A stretch of 64,000 bases of DNA from Marinilactibacillus kalidii (lineage in GTDB: Bacteria; Bacillota; Bacilli; Lactobacillales; Carnobacteriaceae_A). The notes under the pieces were generated by a model. That model had not been told where the DNA came from and did no database searches. It worked only from the letters and a program-made list of their open reading frames with translations. Each line of letters starts with the position of its first letter. The stretch's first letter is position 1. Below are positions 62,657 to 64,000 of this stretch, in pieces. A program made the translations under genes and the position numbers. The stretch lies in contig NZ_JAGFVM010000044.1 in the NCBI RefSeq assembly GCF_017599325.1, forward strand, positions 1-64,000, written 5' to 3'.

Positions 62657-64000
62657 ATGAAAAATACGATTTATTCATTTTTTGATTTCAGCCGATCAAT
62701 GATGTTAGGCGTCATTCATGGTTTTCTTTTGCTTCCTGTCTTATCATTGTTCTTGCGTATCAATGAACTAACCGGCTTTGAATCTCTATTGATCTTTTTT
62801 ATTATCACGCAATTCACTGTTTCTATTTTCAAAAAATGGTGGTTCTATTTCCTTATTCAAATTGGGCTTATGCTTGCTTTCCTTTATCGCTCTTTCCCTT
62901 CTTTGGCGATCGATGTATCTTTGATTGGCTGGATTAGTCGAATCTGGCAGATTTGTCAGCAACAATTGAATACGATTATTTCGGGTAATACTTCAGAAAT
63001 CCCATTGTTTTTTGCGATTGTAGCACTCTTTAGCTTAATCACTTTACTATCTTTTTCAAGTATTCATCAGCGTTTCCCGTATACTTCTTTACTTGCTGCT
63101 TTTGGGTATTTGATGATTCTGCATACTTTTACAGGTTACGCTATTCTCATGCAAACTTTGATGGTAGTGGGTTCCGGTTTCTTACTGTTTGCCCTCTCTC
63201 GACTAGACGTTACGCAAGGGAAAGGCCACTTTTTCAAGCTTTCTGCTTTCACGACTATGTTGACTGTTGCAATCATCGGACTATCTTATTGTGGAATCGA
63301 GTGGTTCTTTCCCGTTCAGCGTTGGGCAGAAACGAAAACAGTCGGTTATCAAAACACACTTGAACGAAAAGGTTTCTTTGATTGGATCGATACTACTTCA
63401 CCACAATCGAGATTACGTCAGACGGGTATGGGTACAGATGACACACAGTTGGGCGGGCCTTTGCGTAAAGACTATACTAGGTTATTTCAAGCTTATATCT
63501 CCGAGCCTAGCTACTGGAAAGTCCTTCATCGCTGGCAGTACACAGGTGAAGGCTGGTCCGGTTCAAACACTGGTCAATCTGAACAACTTTTCTCTCCTTA
63601 CGATAGAAACTTTGCGATTTCTTCCTTTCGAAACGATGATGTTTATTATGGTGAGGTTCTTGATACAGCAAGAGTCAACTGGCAGACACCAATCACATAT
63701 GTCGCACAACCCTATGGTTGGTCTTCTTTAGAAGTAGCGGCTGACGATGATCATTATACATTATCCCATGGTTATTACAGTGACTACTTGGCTATTGCAA
63801 GTCCAAAAGATACTGTTGATAGCTATACAATTGATTATTACGCGGATTACCCAGATCGATCTAGCGAAGAAACGTTACGCGAAGATGACGGCTGGCGAGC
63901 AGAATATATAAATGGTTTTGGAGATTTCTCTGACGACATACAAATCGAAGACGTTAGACTTATAAATGATTGGATGGTCAGTACCGGATTAGAAGAGCTC
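62657..64000 (+). CDS. Transglutaminase-like membrane protein (TgpA family), partial
   Basis: Begins at ATG 62657 after AGGAGG and is still open at the window edge (448 codons seen). Five to six hydrophobic helices occupy about residues 15-215, followed by an extracellular part with the typical TgpA text GGPLRKDYTRLFQAYISEPSYWKVLHRWQYTGEGW. The transglutaminase core with its Cys-His-Asp triad should lie just beyond the edge. Third gene of the moxR-DUF58-transglutaminase operon. Confidence 0.88.
   Translation, partial: MKNTIYSFFDFSRSMMLGVIHGFLLLPVLSLFLRINELTGFESLLIFFIITQFTVSIFKKWWFYFLIQIGLMLAFLYRSFPSLAIDVSLIGWISRIWQICQQQLNTIISGNTSEIPLFFAIVALFSLITLLSFSSIHQRFPYTSLLAAFGYLMILHTFTGYAILMQTLMVVGSGFLLFALSRLDVTQGKGHFFKLSAFTTMLTVAIIGLSYCGIEWFFPVQRWAETKTVGYQNTLERKGFFDWIDTTSPQSRLRQTGMGTDDTQLGGPLRKDYTRLFQAYISEPSYWKVLHRWQYTGEGWSGSNTGQSEQLFSPYDRNFAISSFRNDDVYYGEVLDTARVNWQTPITYVAQPYGWSSLEVAADDDHYTLSHGYYSDYLAIASPKDTVDSYTIDYYADYPDRSSEETLREDDGWRAEYINGFGDFSDDIQIEDVRLINDWMVSTGLEEL

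Overview
This 64 kb window comes from a low-GC Gram-positive bacterium of the Lactobacillales. The gene families look closest to the Carnobacteriaceae/Enterococcaceae side of that order: a PepV dipeptidase, a CopY/CopA/CopZ copper operon, a FruR/FruK/FruA operon, glycolipid glycosyltransferases of the BgsB/CpoA type, a serS T-box and an Asl-like D-amino-acid bridge ligase. The order-level placement is inferred from gene content; no genus is proven.

Layout. 1-2550 (minus strand): an rRNA-operon promoter and leader at the left edge, then 24 tRNA genes behind a 5S rRNA gene that has its own rRNA-type promoter and no 16S or 23S. 2.7-13.3 kb (minus): msrA, T-box-controlled serS, a D,D-carboxypeptidase with a two-component system, a RocB-like peptidase, an extended YidD, a small DUF2922/DUF1659 pair, tag and an acetyltransferase. 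13.3-17 kb (plus): the OpuA glycine betaine transporter behind a long structured leader. 17.1-20.4 kb (minus): copYAZ with cop boxes. 20.4-28.6 kb (minus): cell-wall genes, including a VanX-like peptidase, TraX, an ATP-grasp protein, a compact ATP-grasp/MurE-like/aspartate racemase operon, and PepV. 28.7-30.9 kb: a small accessory stretch with a lipoprotein, a small secreted protein and an ABC-2 permease broken by an amber codon. 31-34.6 kb: fruRKA. 34.9-38.1 kb: two MATE transporters. 38.1-45.96 kb: hydrolase/Nudix, a GntR-ABC operon, and proBA.

46-55.1 kb holds almost the whole shikimate/Tyr/Phe pathway as two divergent operons. The minus-strand operon is a prephenate-dehydratase-like gene, aroG, a GNAT gene, aroB, aroA, aroC and chorismate mutase. 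The plus-strand operon is aroE, aroK, aroQ and tyrA. The minus-strand operon begins with an approximately 460-nt leader. The leader encodes a 31-residue peptide containing Tyr-Tyr-Phe-Ser-Phe-Phe, followed by mutually exclusive hairpins ending in a strong intrinsic terminator. This looks like ribosome-mediated attenuation by Tyr/Phe supply, a mechanism best known from enterobacterial trp/phe operons and unusual in Firmicutes, where T-boxes or TRAP are usual. It is the most interesting signal in the window.

55.1-64 kb: an acetyltransferase, trpS, a Gfo/Idh oxidoreductase with a decayed gene upstream, the two glycolipid glycosyltransferases, and a moxR-DUF58-transglutaminase operon that runs off the right edge. 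Several start codons were moved downstream to ATG, GTG or TTG codons that have a proper Shine-Dalgarno sequence; each case is noted.
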